Below, one piece after another: positions 1-25,556 of a DNA stretch of 64,000 bases. Under the pieces are notes generated by a model. It was not told the origin of the DNA and made no database searches. It was given only the letters and a program-made list of their open reading frames with translations. Position 1 is the stretch's first letter, and every line of letters begins with the position of its first letter. Origin of the DNA: Brienomyrus brachyistius (lineage: Eukaryota; Chordata; Actinopteri; Osteoglossiformes; Mormyridae); contig NC_064537.1 of assembly GCF_023856365.1 (NCBI RefSeq), positions 1,648,001 through 1,712,000 of the forward strand, read 5' to 3'. Made by a program: the position numbers and the translations under genes.

Positions 1-348
1 CAGCTGGGGGGTATTATTAATGTTCCTGACTGCAGCTGGGGGGTATTATTAATGTTCCTGACTGCAGCTGGGGGGTATTATTAATGTTCCTGACTGCAGC
101 TGGGGGGTATTATTAATGTTCCTGACTGCAGCTGGGGGGTATTATTAATGTTCCTGACTGCAGCTGGGGGGTATTATTAATGTTCCTGACTGCAGCTGGG
201 GGGTATTATTAATGTTCCTGACTGCAGCTGGGGGGTATTATTAATGTTCCTGACTGCAGCTGGGGGGTATTATTAATGTTCCTGACTGCAGCTGGGGGTA
301 TTATTAATGTTCCTGACTGCAGCTGGGGGGTATTATTAATGTTCCTGA
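1..348. repeat. 32-bp minisatellite, about 11 copies
   Basis: Near-perfect head-to-tail copies of a 32-bp unit that starts CAGCTGGGGGG and ends TTCCTGACTG. Copies begin at 1, 33, 65 and so on; one late copy lacks a single G. The array runs off the left edge and ends about 60 bp from the last visible NLR exon (410-583), so it lies in that gene's next intron or its 3' flank. The near identity of the copies suggests recent expansion or homogenisation. Confidence 0.95.
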
Positions 349-409
349 CTGAGGGGGAGCATCACCTCCACACTCTGCTTTTGTGGTTTGTACAGGTACA
401 AAGACTTAC

Positions 410-3400
410 TTCAGGGTCTCCAGTTTACAGTTGGGATTCCCCAGGAGAGCAGAGAGCAGCTTGACCCCTGAGTCTCCCAGGTGGTTGTAGCTCAGGTCCA
501 GCTCTCGTAGGTGTGAGGGGTTTGACCTCAGAGCTGAAACCAGAGATGCACAGCCTGCCTCCGTAATGCAGCACCCTGAGAGGCTGCGGAGAGGTAAAAA
601 CATGGGCCCTGAGTACCTGCGCGAACGGGTGTTTTTTGCAGCCATGCTAATGCTAATCCCTCGAAAGGGAAACCCCGCCCCCGGGGCCTTGCTAACCCAC
701 ACTGACCAGAGATTCTCCAGCCTGCACTGGATGCTTCCCAGCCCCACCGACAGCAGCTTCACACCCTGGTCCTGTAGATCGTTGTCCCTCAGGTTCAGCC
801 TCCTCAGCTTGGAGGCCATGCAGCTAATTGCTGAGCCCAAGGCCTCACAGCCTTTCATTGTGAGTCCGCATCTCTCGAGGCTGAGCAGAAATGGGCAAAA
901 TGAAGCTTTAACTTCATTATTATTACTGTCATCATTACCATGGGCGGCGCATTGGCTCAGTGCAAAGCACTGCTACCTCATGCAGTCCAAAGACATACAG
1001 TCAGGCTAACTGGCTAGCAGGCTAACTAAGCTACCCTGTGATGGACCGGTATGTCACCCAGGGTGTTCCCCAGCCTTGTGGCCTGTGTTTCCTCGGACAC
1101 ACTGCAGCCCTCTTGACCCTCATCCAAATAAGCAATTGGAAGATGACTGAATGATAAACTTTCCTGTCATAAAACATTTGAAACCACCCCAGTACAGTTC
1201 ACTGGACCCCCATGAAAAGACAGAATTCTGACCTCAGTGTCTGTAGTTCACAGGCCCGGTTACTCAGCCCAGCAGAGAGCAGCTTCACTCCTGAATCCTG
1301 TAAGTCATTGTCATTCAGGTCCAGCTGTTTCAGTTTTGATGACTTTGAGCTAAAAACGTTCTTTAGTCCCTCACAGGTTTTCTCCGTGAGTTTACACCAA
1401 TTCAACCTGAAGAAGAGATTAATTTGGTCCTGAATCTACAACTGCAATCTCTGTAAATAAATGTTACTGATGAATATTGAAATCAACATGCAACATCACA
1501 AGTATTATTATAGACTACAGCACTGAAATGTTGTATTTTATTAAATATGACTACAAAGACTTGACTGCGGAAACCCTTTAATATACCATGAAAATGTAAT
1601 TGTATCTATTCTTCTCAGTCTGAAGCATCAGTGAATAAAGCTTCATTCGCACCTCATTGTCTCCAGGGTGCATGGAGTCTTAGCCAGTGCTTCCAAGAGC
1701 GTCTCCATTCCCAGGTCCTGCAGGTCATTGGTGCTCAGATCCAGCTCTCTGAGATTCTGGGCTTTGGCCAGGGCTGAGGCAAGGCTACCACAGCTCTTCC
1801 CAGTGAGGTTACACCCGTCAAGTCTGAGTAAGAAACGCAGTGTGACTTGGATCACAGTAATGGAAAGTCAGAAAGAGCCAGTCGCATTTTGTACCTGATT
1901 ACCGGACAAACAAATCGTTAAACAAAACCTTAGCGTAAATTTTATATATTTCTATGAACATTTTCCTTTGAATAAACCGCTTTCAGTGTTTCCGTAAATG
2001 TAATAATTAATTCATAATGTAGGTACTTATTTTTTTTCTCTTGATTACTCATATCTCCAGACCTCAGTATCTCCAGTTTACAGTCGGGAGTCTCTAGGCC
2101 AGCAGAGAGCAGCTTCACTCCAGAGTCCTGTAAGTCATTCTGGCTCAGAATCAGCTGTCTCAAGTCAGAACCGAGGGCCGGGCCCAGTGACTCACAGCAG
2201 GCTCTGGTGAGGTTGCAGTTGTCCATCCTGTAAGGAGACCACAGTGCCCCGATATACCAGTTATGTATAATGTCGTAGAGGTGGAGCATCAGTGTGTGTC
2301 GCATTACGGGATTCGCTCTGGCACTTACAGAGCCACTTTGGAGAATTTGATGACGGGCAGCAGTCTCAGTAGCCCCTCATCTGACTTGACATACTTCTTT
2401 AAGTCAAATTCCTCTAGCACGTTCTCAGACATCAACAGGATGTAAGCTAGTGCCGACCAATGTGCAGGCGAGAGGGAGGCCTCCTTTCCTTCAAGACTGC
2501 CTGCATTAAGGTAGGACTGGACCTCCTGGACCAGAGAGGTGTCATCCAGCTCGATGAGACAATGAAACAGGTTGATGCTGTTCTCTGGGGAAAGGTTTTT
2601 CTTAATCTTCCCCTTGATATACTTGATTGTTTCCTGAAGGCTATCTGCACTGCTAGTAGTTTCTTTCAGGAGGTTTCTGAGAAGGCTTGCTGACTCCTTG
2701 GAGTTCCTGGAGATGCCCAAGAGGAACCGAAGGAACAGATCCAGCTCGCCATTCTTACATCGTAATGCCTTGTCCACGGCTCCTTTGTGCAAGTCAAATA
2801 ATGAGCTTTTTTTGAATAGCTTGGAGATCTTTTTACCTATTTTTTGCTTTTCAAAGAGATTTGTTTTGTCATTCTTGTACCTCAGGAACACATAGAGGGC
2901 GGCAAAATACTCCTGGATGCTGAGATGTATGAAGCTGAACACTTTCCCTTGAGTAATCTCTGAATCCTTGAAGATTTCTGTGCATACACCTGAATATACT
3001 GATGCTTCACTCACATCAATGCCACAGTTTGTCAGGTCCTCTTCATAGAAAGTGAGGATTCCTTTCTCTAGGTGGTCAAAAGCCAGCTTCCCTAGCTTTA
3101 GAATGATCTCTTTCTCTTTGTCAGACTGTACCTTTGCCTCAGGACTGGCACTTCCTACATATTTCTGATTCTTCATGTTAGTCAGGATTAGCAAAAAACT
3201 TGTGTACATCTGAGTGAGGGTTTTAGGGCCAGTCGAGTCCCTTTGATCTCCTCCATCCAACAACTTCTCAAGGACGGTAGCTGAAATCCAACAGAAGACA
3301 GGTATGTGACACATGATGTAGAGGCTCCTTGTTGACTTTACATACGTAACAATTCTTCTACTTAAGGCCTCATTGTGGCTGAACCTCTTCTTGAAATACT

Positions 3401-6400
3401 CTTCCTTTTGTGGATCTTTAAAGCCTTTCACATCTGTCACCCGATGGACATACTCTGGGGGGATCTGGCTGGTAGCTGCGGGTCTGGAAGTGATCCAGAG
3501 GAGAGCAGAAGGAAGGAGGTTTCCCTTGATGAGATTTATCAGCAACACATCAAGCGATGTTGGATCTGCTACATCTGCCCACTTTTTCACCTGGAAATTG
3601 AGCTCAATCCTACTTTCATCAAGACCATCAAAGATAAACAAAACTTTCCTGTTCCCCAAAAGGACATTTCCATACGATTCCAGCTCTGGGTGGAAATAAT
3701 GAATCAGTTTCAGCAAGCTGAATGGTTCACTTTTGATCGAGTTGAGCTCACGGAAAGGAAGAATGAAAGTGAAATACAAATCCTGGTTTAACTTTCCTTC
3801 TGCCCAGTCAAGGATGAACTTCTGGACCGAGACTGTTTTTCCAATGCCTGCTATACCCTTGGTCATCACTGTCTTGATTTGCTTCTTCTGCCCAGCTAAG
3901 GGTTTGAAGATGTCGGTGCACAGCACAGCAATTTCTGGGGCAGCCTGCTTCTTGGCGGCCCACTCTACCTGCCGTACCTCATGCTCGCTGTTAATCCCTT
4001 CGCATTCGCCTTCAGTCACATAGACATCTGTATAGACGTCGTTGAGAAGAGTTTTGTTCCCCTGTTTGGCCACACCTTCGGATATCTCCCTGTACTTTGC
4101 GATCAAACTGGATTTAAGATTGTTCTGTGCTGCCTTCATGGACTTCTCTGAGGAATAAAACAGTGAAAATGACATGAAGGCCAAATACGCAAATGAAGTA
4201 CAGGAAACAAAGGAATGACTTATATGACCAGCACCTCTAGTGTTTCGTAATAGCATTGCAGCCATGAAAAACTGGCAAAGTAGATTCACTTTTCTAATTC
4301 CAATTAAAGATTGGGGAAAGCCCCATTCTCAAATGCGATTATCCATTTACCCACTGTATGATAATGGTGCTAACAGCTATCAAGGTGAAGCATGGTTTCT
4401 TGTGAACAGTGTGCCTTATCACACAGCTTCAATGTGCAAGGAAGCAGTGAAATATATGATTGTGTGTCTGTCATTTTATAAAGACAGCGGTGGTACAGCA
4501 TCAGTGGGGGTGTGGGAGTTAGGGTACATTTTAGTTGCTCTTTCTAATGTTCTGAATCATACAATCTGGCATTTTTTGTGCCAGTGATCCACTCACCTAG
4601 ATCAGCTGGTACCTCTAATCCTGCGCCTGTAATGGGGGAAGGAACAAAGACAAGGTGATGTCAGACATGGAGAAAGGGGAGGATTGCTGTGTGCCAAGGT
4701 CTTCTATCATTTTAAGAATGAATGAACGAATGAATGAAGGTGCTCTACAGAATCAATGGGCAGCCACTTCAGCCATCACCATTGTGGTGTTTCATTCTGT
4801 CATTCTATGTATTTAGCATAAGCGTTTCTCCAAAGCGATGGATATACGAGGAAAGCTTGGCCAACCTGCTGGCTTCTTCTCCTACTTTACAAATAACAAT
4901 AAAAATGAATGTTCTGAGATTCTACTTTCTTTCTTTCTACAAATAGTGTGGCAATGTTCCCATGGAAATATTTGTGAATTATTTTGAGTGAATTTAGGTC
5001 ATCAAAATAATCGATTAATTAAATTGAATCACGATAGATTAAAGATTTCCAGTTACGCTCCTTCCATCATCGTAATCGAGTCACCGTGGGACCAACGATT
5101 TATACGTATAGTACAAACTGATCTTATTGACAGGCTGATGAAAGCACATTTGAATAAAAGCACTTATCAAGACAGACAGTTGCAAAAATCAAAAGAATAT
5201 ACTTTGTTTGCGCGCTTTCTCCAGACGGCTGGCAAGCTCCATCTGCCTCATTTTCTTCAGGATGTGTATGGTGACCTCTAGCGCCCCCTGACTGCCATAG
5301 CTTTCCACCATCCGCGTCACGATGTCAGTTGAGCTCGCATTTTCCAGCTGACCTTTGGGGATGTGCTTGAATCCCTCCAGGAGGTTCTTGTGGGAAAGGT
5401 AAAACCTGAACTGCTTCAGCTCATCTTTGACCAGATCCTCCAGGGTGGAGAAAAGCTGGGAAGTGACGTCCGCCATTGTTTCAGCTGTAAAAGCGTAAAA
5501 ATGTGGCATTAAAAAGAAATGAAAACTTTACAAGACAAAAAGCTAGGAAAAGAAATAAAACAGGTTTGTTACAAATCAATGGTTAGCAAAGACAGATCTG
5601 TAGTAAAATAAAAATGGTAGAATATTGGCAGTGCACTAAAATGTCTGTTGATAAGCATATCAGGCATGACATACCATCCTCCTTGTGTTCATATCAGGTT
5701 ACAGCCAGATACTTTTAAATCAAAGGTTCAGTAATCCTTCATGACTGAATTATAGCAGTCCAAAGTCCTCTATATGGCAAAAATTAAGCAGCCAAATCCC
5801 ACAAAGTGCATGAACCACGTATGTGTAATAAACAATAAGTATGTGTAATAAATACTTTGTATGTGTAATAAATAGTAGGTATGTTTGATAAACACTATGT
5901 ATGTGTGATAAACATTGGGCATGTTTAATAAGCACTATATATGTGTAAAAAATATTATGTATATGTAATAAACACTATGTATGTTTAATAAATACTATGC
6001 ATCTATAACAAACACTAGGTATGTATAATAAACACTATGTATTTATAATAAACAATGGGTATGTTTAATAAATACTATGTATGTGCAATAAATATTATGT
6101 ATGTATGATAAACACTATGTATGTTTAACAAACACTATGTATTTGAAATAAACAATGGGTATGCTTAATAAACACTATGTATGTGTAATAAATACGATGA
6201 ATGTGTCATAAACACTATGTATTTGTAATAAACACTAGGCATGCTTTATAAACACTATGTATGTGTAATAAACACTATGTATTTGTAAAAAACACTGGGC
6301 ATGCTTAATAAACACTATGTATTTGTAATAAACACTGGGCATGCTTTATAAACACTATGTATGTGTAATAAACACTATGTATTTGTAGAAAATACTGGGC

Positions 6401-6633
6401 ATGCTTTATGAACACTATGTATGTGTAATAAACACTGGGCATGCTTTATAAACACTATATATGTGTAATAAACATGTATTTGCAATAAACACTAGGCATA
6501 TTTATTAAACACTATGTATGTGTAATAAACACTATGTATGTGAAATAAACAATAGGTATAAGCACCGTTTTTGCTGACTTGATAAAGTAAAATGTATGGC
6601 TAAATTCAAAGTGTAGGTGCTGCTGTTACAGCT

Positions 6634-6668
<35 letters not shown>

Positions 6669-7400
6669 ATATTCTGTGGATAAAGATACCAAATAATTCC
6701 ATACAGTACATACATACATACAGTATATAAAATCCAAAACTCTAGCATATTTCCTGTTTCAGCCATTTCTTTCATCTAATTTACTATATAAGTATTTAAT
6801 ATGTTTATCATTTATTTAGTCAGATCTTCTGTTACAATCGTTTCTTCTATGTATGTTATATATTCCTGCAATATCCACCTGTACAGTGCTTACTCATATG
6901 CCTACTTTGATGTTCTGTAATTACCTTCGTCTTGTTTTGTGTGGTTTAATCTCGTCAGATATTCAAATAAGAATTCCAAAGTACTGATGACCAAAAGGCA
7001 AATAATGATCTCAAACTTTCATCACAGCCTTTTCAAAATGGTTGCCCCAAAATACTTAATGTTATGTCCTATATAAAAGAATAATGTTACGTCTTAGTCT
7101 GAAAATGTTACCAACAGAATATGGTGTCTTACCCTGAAAATGTTAGACATCCCAAATGTTTAATTCTATGTTGTTCTACTGGGAATTTTAATAATAAACC
7201 TGGACATATCACTCAAGTTGTGGTTCACTGTAAAGGTTTATTAAAGCTACGCAATGAATTATCCTAAACATCTTGTATTTATGCAAAACTGCACACACAG
7301 TACAGCGTCTTGTATGTATCAGGTAACTTTATGACGACTTACCAGCAGGACTGCGGTTCCCGTTACAGCGGATTAGGCTTGGATTGAGTTTGCTTTTGTA
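410..7400 (-). CDS. PYD-FISNA-NACHT-LRR receptor (fish NLRP/NLRC3-like), 3' end outside the window
   Basis: This is a cytosolic innate immune sensor of the NLR family. Exons on the minus strand: 5203-5484 (ATG at 5474-5476), 4597-4626, 2329-4147, 2063-2227, 1653-1823, 1233-1406, 707-880 and 410-583. All join in phase with GT-AG borders, giving about 993 codons so far with no frameshift. The first exon encodes a pyrin domain (starts [20 protein letters not shown]). The 30-bp exon is a linker. The large exon has a FISNA segment ([15 protein letters not shown]), then NACHT with Walker A GIAGIGKT and Walker [10 protein letters not shown], then helical domains. Five LRR exons of 165-174 bp follow, each with an LxxLDLxxNDLQDxGVKLL-type core. 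A donor at 7343 (GTAAGT) and the acceptor before 5484 suggest a non-coding first exon near 7343-7400. Further LRRs or a B30.2 domain may lie to the left. The family has many near-identical paralogs in fish, so orthology cannot be assigned. Confidence 0.9.
940..1157 (+). repeat. degenerate SINE-like repeat in NLR intron
   Basis: The stretch begins GGGCGGCGCATTGGCTCAG and has the layout of fish tRNA-derived or HE/L2-tail SINE relics (a block of CCTCATGCAGTCCAAAGACA, then CACCCAGGGTGTTCCCCAGC, then TGGAAGATGACTGAATGA). It sits in the intron between two LRR exons. Family assignment rests on remembered similarity only. Confidence 0.55.
5815..6555. repeat. AT-rich ~20-bp minisatellite in the NLR first intron
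   Basis: About 35 diverged copies of a unit close to ACTATGTATGTGTAATAAAC, with variants such as GGGCATGCTTTATAAAC. It fills much of the 1.9-kb intron between the presumed 5' UTR exon (donor at 7343) and the PYD exon. A (CA)n run follows at about 6637-6665. The rest of 5.5-7.3 kb is AT-rich with no exon seen. Confidence 0.9.
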
Positions 7401-10400
7401 AACCTCAGTGACTCCTAGTTGAATCACGAGCAGACACAATCTGTTAGCAGCTTCATCTACATCCACAAGGGACTGAGGTTTATGAGGTGCTAGCTTGGTG
7501 TATGACTCACAGCAGCAGCAAATTTATATGCTGTCAGATAAGTAATAAGTAATAAGTTACTTATTCTTTTATGCAGACGACTGAGGGCAGATTCTGTATA
7601 TGAACACCAAGTGACTGGGGGGTAGGTTTGTCTGGTCCGTGTGCATTTATTGGGATTCGAGGTCCTCCCGCCATTTTCTGCCAGTCCCAGGGGGCGGAGC
7701 AGCTTGCTATCGATGGTGTGGCGGCACACTGTGAGTGGCGGGGAGGGGAAATGGCAGGATTCCACGAGGAGAGACCGAGGCTAGGTCTCTCTTTTCAGGG
7801 ACCCCAGGCAGACCCTAACCCTAACCCTCCTCGTTAGATCTCACCAGCTGGGGGGGTGGGGGGGTGTGGCATTTCCCCATGCTCCGAGCCGGCCCCGGGG
7901 GTGCCTGCAGGACACCGTTAAAAGCTTCTTCCATTTCACATTTGGGTTAGGGTTTGATCAGTGCCCACTGAAGTCCCATTCTATGCTGAGTGGATGAACG
8001 TTACGATGTGCTTGTAATACAGGGTTATCAGATAATCCATGCCAAGGAGGACACGTTCAGCCAGAACAGGATTTGCAAACTATCATTCTAATTAAAAGCA
8101 CTTAAGTGCTGAGTTTTTGCTGTGTGCTGATTGGTCAGCCTCCTATAATCACGCATGTGTCACTAATGTTGATGCGAAACAGCTAGATGAGTCTTTCAGT
8201 CACTTAAGGAAACAATACAGTTAAAGCACAAGAAGAACTGAACTAGTCAGCCAAGCACTGGAGTTTTCCAGTTTTAAAGTAGTTTGTAAAACCTGTGTCT
8301 CCCTGACATGGATCATCTGGTCACACTATTATAATGGCTGGAAGAGATGCAGTAGACATCGGTGACAGATTGTGAGATGAAGATCTGGCAGATGAGCAGT
8401 GGGACTGACTACAGGCCAAAGACATCATGATAAACGTCGCGATCATGAAACAGGCCCCTTTCAAATTAGAAAAACTGATCAGCAAAACAAAAAGTTGCAA
8501 CAAAAGCACATGCCAGGCTACAAAATCCATGTGTGAAGAGAGTTCACTGCGTACTGCAGCATCCGCTGTGGCTTCCTCCTGCAGTGCAAAGACGTGCAGG
8601 TAGGTGGAATGGAGTCTTTAAACTGGCCATGGTGTACGAACGTGTTCCCTGTGACGGACTCCAGTTAGCTCTTTACAGCCTGGGAAGGACTCCAGGCCCG
8701 TCAGAACCCTGACGTAGATAAGCATTTGGATAGTAGATGGACAGGTTTTATTTACTGCGGTATCTGTAGGCAGATGGTCACTATGGAAAAGCTTTGCCTC
8801 CCACTGGCAGCTGGGAATTAGCACTGCGCAGTGCAGTCTGGAGCTGTGAAAAAATGTGAGAAAAAGACATTTCAGCGGAAGAGAGTCATCGGATGCAGCA
8901 GGAGCCTGTAGATCTGTGAGGGGGGGGGAATCAGGCGACAGACTAGCCCCAGAAAGGTGGCTGGTGGTTTCAATCCCGCGTCTTTGTGCGTGTGGAGTTT
9001 CTCCCAAATAATTACAACTGACCTTCTACGCAAACTTGAACTTGTAAACCCTCACTTCACTCAGACCTCCTAGTTATGTATATGTGATAAAGGATTCAGA
9101 TTAGACTCTCAAGGACTAGTAAGTCACATGATTTGGAGGAAAAGGGCAGGGCAGAAGGTTTCACGCTGCATGGCAGATTAAACGCATTGCTGCTTCTGGA
9201 CTGTGCAGCAGGGGGCAGTATCTCGGAGACAAGGGTGAACCTCCTTCTGGATGGTACAGCAGCCGTAGTTACTTGGCTTGATAAACACACTGATAAACAT
9301 ACTTCACAATCATGACAAAAGCCTGATATAAAGTCATGACAGTAACATTGTACTGCTGAGTAAAAGGAAACTGACGTCGGGTAAATATGAAGCGTCCCTG
9401 GGTGCACAGCAGTGGGCTGTGGTTGGTGTTAAGGGTCCCTCCTTACTTTAGCTCTTACCAAGATTCTACAAATGTACAATGGCGCCTCCATGTGGAAGAA
9501 ATTTAATTGCTATTGATTTACAAGTGAAACCGCCAACTTCAACAAATGCCTGTATGTTTACATTTATCTACCACTTAGACGCAAAGTAACTTACAGCAAA
9601 GAGAAGGGTTTCGATTTATATGTTTCCCTGGAAGCTGAAACTCCTACCTTTTTGTTAATGGTATAATGCTCTGCGTGGGTGCAAGCTGTATATAACAAGC
9701 AATGACCATCTTACTTCCCATAATCTTTCTAAAGGGACTGAAAAAATGTGAATAATTTTCATATTTGAGTCATTTTGATGATCAGGAAAACTAGATTTTA
9801 CTTAGGAATTCAAGTAATCAGAAAGGAATTAGCTTGTCAATGTTGTCAGGGTCACTCTTCCAAGAGTGTCAATTGCTGGGAAGGTCAGACCTACACAGGC
9901 ATGAGGAAACACAGGGTTAGTGGCAGGGCAGGGGGGCTGACTGAGCGTCGGACAGGCGAAGGTGAGCAAGGAACAGGAGAGGCAGAAGACAATGAATGAA
10001 CACTCAGTAAGCACCGTGAAAGGAAGCAATACCTCACAGTATGTGCAAGGGTTGGCAGGGCATTCAGTGGAAAGAAACAAGTGTTATTGTTAGCTGGGGC
10101 AATCAGGGAGCGCCCCCTGCAGGGCGTGGCAATAAAACAATCAAAGTTCTACATGTGTAGTTGGTGCATTTTCTCCTCACTGATGAGGTTACATGTATTT
10201 CTCTAGCAGGCACGTTTATCCAAAGTGAGATGCATTTCTTTGAGAAAGCAGTCCCCCGGTTGGGGGGTGGGGGCCGTGATAAAACCAGCAACCTCCCTGT
10301 CACAGGCACTGCAGAGTCACACACCACTGAGATTTTGCTTTTGAGACAAAAGCTAACTGAAACAATAATTAACTAGAATAAAACAGTAATTATCTGTCAT

Positions 10401-11600
10401 GAAATACAGATTTTTAAGGCTGTACTGTACTGGTTGTCCAAGTACTGAAAGTCGCCAACACGTGGCTTTTGCTCACAATGATCAAAGACAGCAGGAATCA
10501 TCTCAGCTTTTATTTGAGTCGCATTTTATCCATAAACTTCACAAGCGCCTCGGGTCTCTGTAGGGCTTAGGGTGCAGTGCGCGATTTGGGACAAAGGCAG
10601 TGACTGTAGATTCTAAGTTTTGGTCGCTAGATGGCAGGAGATCATTCTAATATATAGGAGATCCGTCATTTACCTTACCTACAAATCCATCAATCTAGCC
10701 ATGTTCCAAGCTCTTAACCTTGACAAGATCGTGGTAAAGACTGGACCGTATCCCAAGTAGCACTGGGCACTGCAGACAGGATGCCACTGCCACGATACTC
10801 ATACAGCTTGTCTGTTACTGCAGTATAACTGAGCAGAAACATAAAATAAGAGCAAGGGTGTAGCCAGAAATTTTGGTCACCCTGACAAAATATCACTGCC
10901 GCCCAGCCCAGTTTTCCGTATCATTTTTTTCAAGGGTTCCTGTCAAATGCTCCCCCGGATCTGCCAAAGTATCCATGGCCGTCCTGAATAAGAGCATTCA
11001 GGTTCACTGGATTATTCGCTGATGATCAAGCTCTCTTCTTTTGTTGATCTTTTACCAGCATCTTTAATGAAATTAAATTATAATAATCTAATGGAGAGGA
11101 ACAGTAGGGCTAAAGCTCAGCCACTCACAGGTGAAGTAACCCCAGATGCACGGAACCACCTGAGCTGCGTGCCGCCATCGCTCCTGAAATATAGCGCTTT
11201 GTCTTTATTTGCACCGTTTCGCTTTCATTTCAATGTTTTTTCCTGGAGCCCTCGATTTTACTTAGTCAATGGGAATTATAAATAGAAAACTAAAGTGATT
11301 TAATGTCTCTTGTGGATATTTTCTTGAAATTAAATAATTGATTTTAGTTTAGCTGTTATGCGGTGAACTTTAAACCTACTGTGAAATTATTCTGCTCTTC
11401 CCGTGTCGCCCGATAATTCTGAAGCGACAAGTGGATCTCGGATGTTTTCCCGAAAGTGCCGCTTTGTGAACCTGTAACCTTCCCTCGATCTGAAGGCGAC
11501 CTCGCCAGCAATTAGGAAGCTGTCTGGGCTGCCAAAGGAAAGGGGAGCCGGAGCGTGTCAGCCCGCTTCGCCTCGTTTCGTTCTTTCTGTTCCTCCCGAA
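7401..11600. other. intergenic stretch, no gene recognised
   Basis: Only short, low-complexity or unrecognised frames are present. I see two pieces resembling fish SINE 3' tails in antisense or sense orientation, around 9545-9625 (TTACATTTATCTACC, then CAAAGTAACTTACAGC) and 10195-10290 (GTTTATCCAAAGTGAGATGC). G-rich runs occur near 7850. Promoter elements of the NLR gene (about 7.4-7.8 kb) and the gng5-like gene (about 11.4-11.6 kb, GC-rich) probably lie at the two ends, but no specific site can be supported. Confidence 0.5.
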
Positions 11601-11624
11601 GCGGATCCTTCTGCCCCCGCTGTC

Positions 11625-13681
<2,057 letters not shown>

Positions 13682-15780
13682 GGTAACCCTACCTCCATCC
13701 TGTTGTTTCCTTTTGTCCCCACAGGGGGCGCTGAGCTGTCTCTCCATACATGAACATCAATCTGTGTTATTCCGCTGCTCTTTTGCATGTACTCTGACCT
13801 CCTGCTGGGTCCCCCCTCCACAGAAACAATGATGGAGGGTGGGGGTTCACCGTTTGCCCCCTTCTCTCTTTCAGGCCCAGTTGCCACACTCAGAGGCGGA
13901 GCCCCCAATCCATTCAGCCTGTCCACACTTAGACCACTCTTTTCTGGGAGATGTTCTCCACAACAATGGCTACCCCCCCCCCGCACAACACACACAGACA
14001 CAGACACACCTGACCAACCTGCCACCTTCTATCCCCAAACAAAACACAACCCGACTTCTCCAAGAAAGAAGTCTATTTTTACACTGTTATATTAAACATC
14101 TTACCAGACTGTTATTCAAAGATCAGTTTACATTTTAGGCATTTAAATAACCTTTTGGTTTGAGGGTTTTTTTAAGTACCACTGCTGACAGCCAGTCTCG
14201 CAAACCCACACCCTACTGCATACCACACCCTGCTTTGAGACAGCCCCCCCTCATCTGGCAGCACAGACTGCTCTGTCACCACCCCCCCATGATGGGTGTC
14301 GTCCGTGAAGGGAACTTTTAAGGTGCAGCTGGTGTTGAAGAGCAGACACTGACTCCGTTCTCATCTACACTGCATCTCCAGCAGCCGTCCAGACGCACTG
14401 CAGCCAAAACTGTAGGATGAGGAAGTGCCTGACCTGCGTGTTGGTGTGTGTATCGCCTTGACAGCCTGAATCCCACCCCACCCCACCCCCATGCTGCTCT
14501 TACCCTTCTGTGCCGCCAGTAACATCCACCATTTTGCATTCAGGATCTGTGTAAAGACTTGTTTATCGGTACCGTTGTATGCCGTAGGGTCGGACCGCGT
14601 GCCTTAAAGCACAGAATCCACAGGACGGTTCGCATTTTTCACTCGGCAGCGGTGGGGTGGAATGTGTCCAGAGAGAAGCCTCTTGCTCGCTACAATTTAC
14701 TTCTCCTGTTTCACGCTTCCAGCTAAATGAAAGTGATCCTTTAATTGCCTTACATCGTTCACTGGTACAGGAATCGTCTGATTGCAGTGCACAATGCTGG
14801 CGAGATAAAAGTCACAGACCTACCAGGAAGAACAGCTGCACGGTGAACTTTCAGCCTTTGTGGTGCCATGTTCTCCATGACAGACATGCCTGGAGGGGCA
14901 CCTATAACCTACATTTGTACGGGTGGGGTATTTGTGCGGCCAGCATCCGGGGCGTGAGCCCCTTTGGTCTGAATAAAGCGTCTGCACAGACCACATCTAC
15001 ACAAGCTGACCCTGACGGCTCTAGTCATTTTGGGAATAAACAAGGACGCCAGAGACACTCAGGCAGCCCCTGTGTGTCGCACTCTGGAGATGCTCCCTTT
15101 CTCAGCTCTCGGTCTGTTTGTCGTCTGTTTTGTCTCATTTCCTGAATCCTTCAGTAAAATGGTCTCTATTCCTGAGTAAAAATGCTTTTCTTTATTATTG
15201 TTTCTTTATTTCTCTTCCTACATCCACCTCCTTTTCTGGCAAAACCTATTAAGAACGTAAACAATGTCTATTCCTGTCATTCGGCATGCGCCAAACTCTT
15301 GGTAACTGAAGCCGTCGGCAGCCGTCTTTCAAGAACCTTACTGCCCTTTGCTCGCCATTAGGGGGCGGTATTTCGACCGGGTCCGGCACACGTCATTTCC
15401 TTGATGGCAGGCAAAGTGGACCCTTAAATCTTTTTTCCCCCTGCGAAGTTTTGCATGAACATCACAGTCAGGCTTTGTGAAAACCTTACATAAGCGTAAT
15501 GTACAGATAGCTAATGACATTAAACTGGCAGGTGCTGTTAATGCCTCAATCACGGATGAACTGCCTTATACAATGACATTATAAAATAGATTTATGAAAA
15601 CATTAAACAATTTTGTGAATGACTCGTCTGTTTTGTGAATTTTTAATGCATTTGTCGACAGCTAGTGTGCCTTTAATTTATGTTTTTTACGGTTTGTTCT
15701 TGTGTAAGTCACCGCTACTATTACCTTTAACCTGTGAATTGGTCTTTGGATGGTAGGAGCATAAAACGTCCCGTCTGAAA
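13682..15780. other. gng5-like 3' flank and gng5-carm1 intergenic region
   Basis: No further coding exon is recognised. The first few hundred bases probably contain the gng5-like 3' UTR. A 162-codon open frame at 14657-15145 shows no recognisable domain and lacks coding-like composition. The sequence becomes GC-rich from about 15780, at the carm1 promoter side. Confidence 0.5.
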
Positions 15781-15955
15781 TCCGGCGTTAGATCTACTCT
15801 GGCGGCGGGGGGGCAGAGCCGGAGGGGGGGCTTTTGGGGGGGGGGGGCTGGGGGTCGCTCCGCGGACGTGGGGTGGCGCTAGCGAGTCGCTCTGGTCTTA
15901 TGTGCGCAGAGAGGCGCGGAGCGTGTGGCCCCCGCGGCTCTGCACCCAGTCGAAG

Positions 15956-25556
<9,601 letters not shown>

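Noticed and set aside
7808..7832. Telomere-like CCCTAA repeats
   Set aside because: Only two to three units; far too short for a telomere or a real interstitial telomeric block.
14657..15145. 162-codon plus-strand frame between gng5-like and carm1
   Set aside because: No recognisable domain, no conserved splice context and no coding-like pattern; probably chance.
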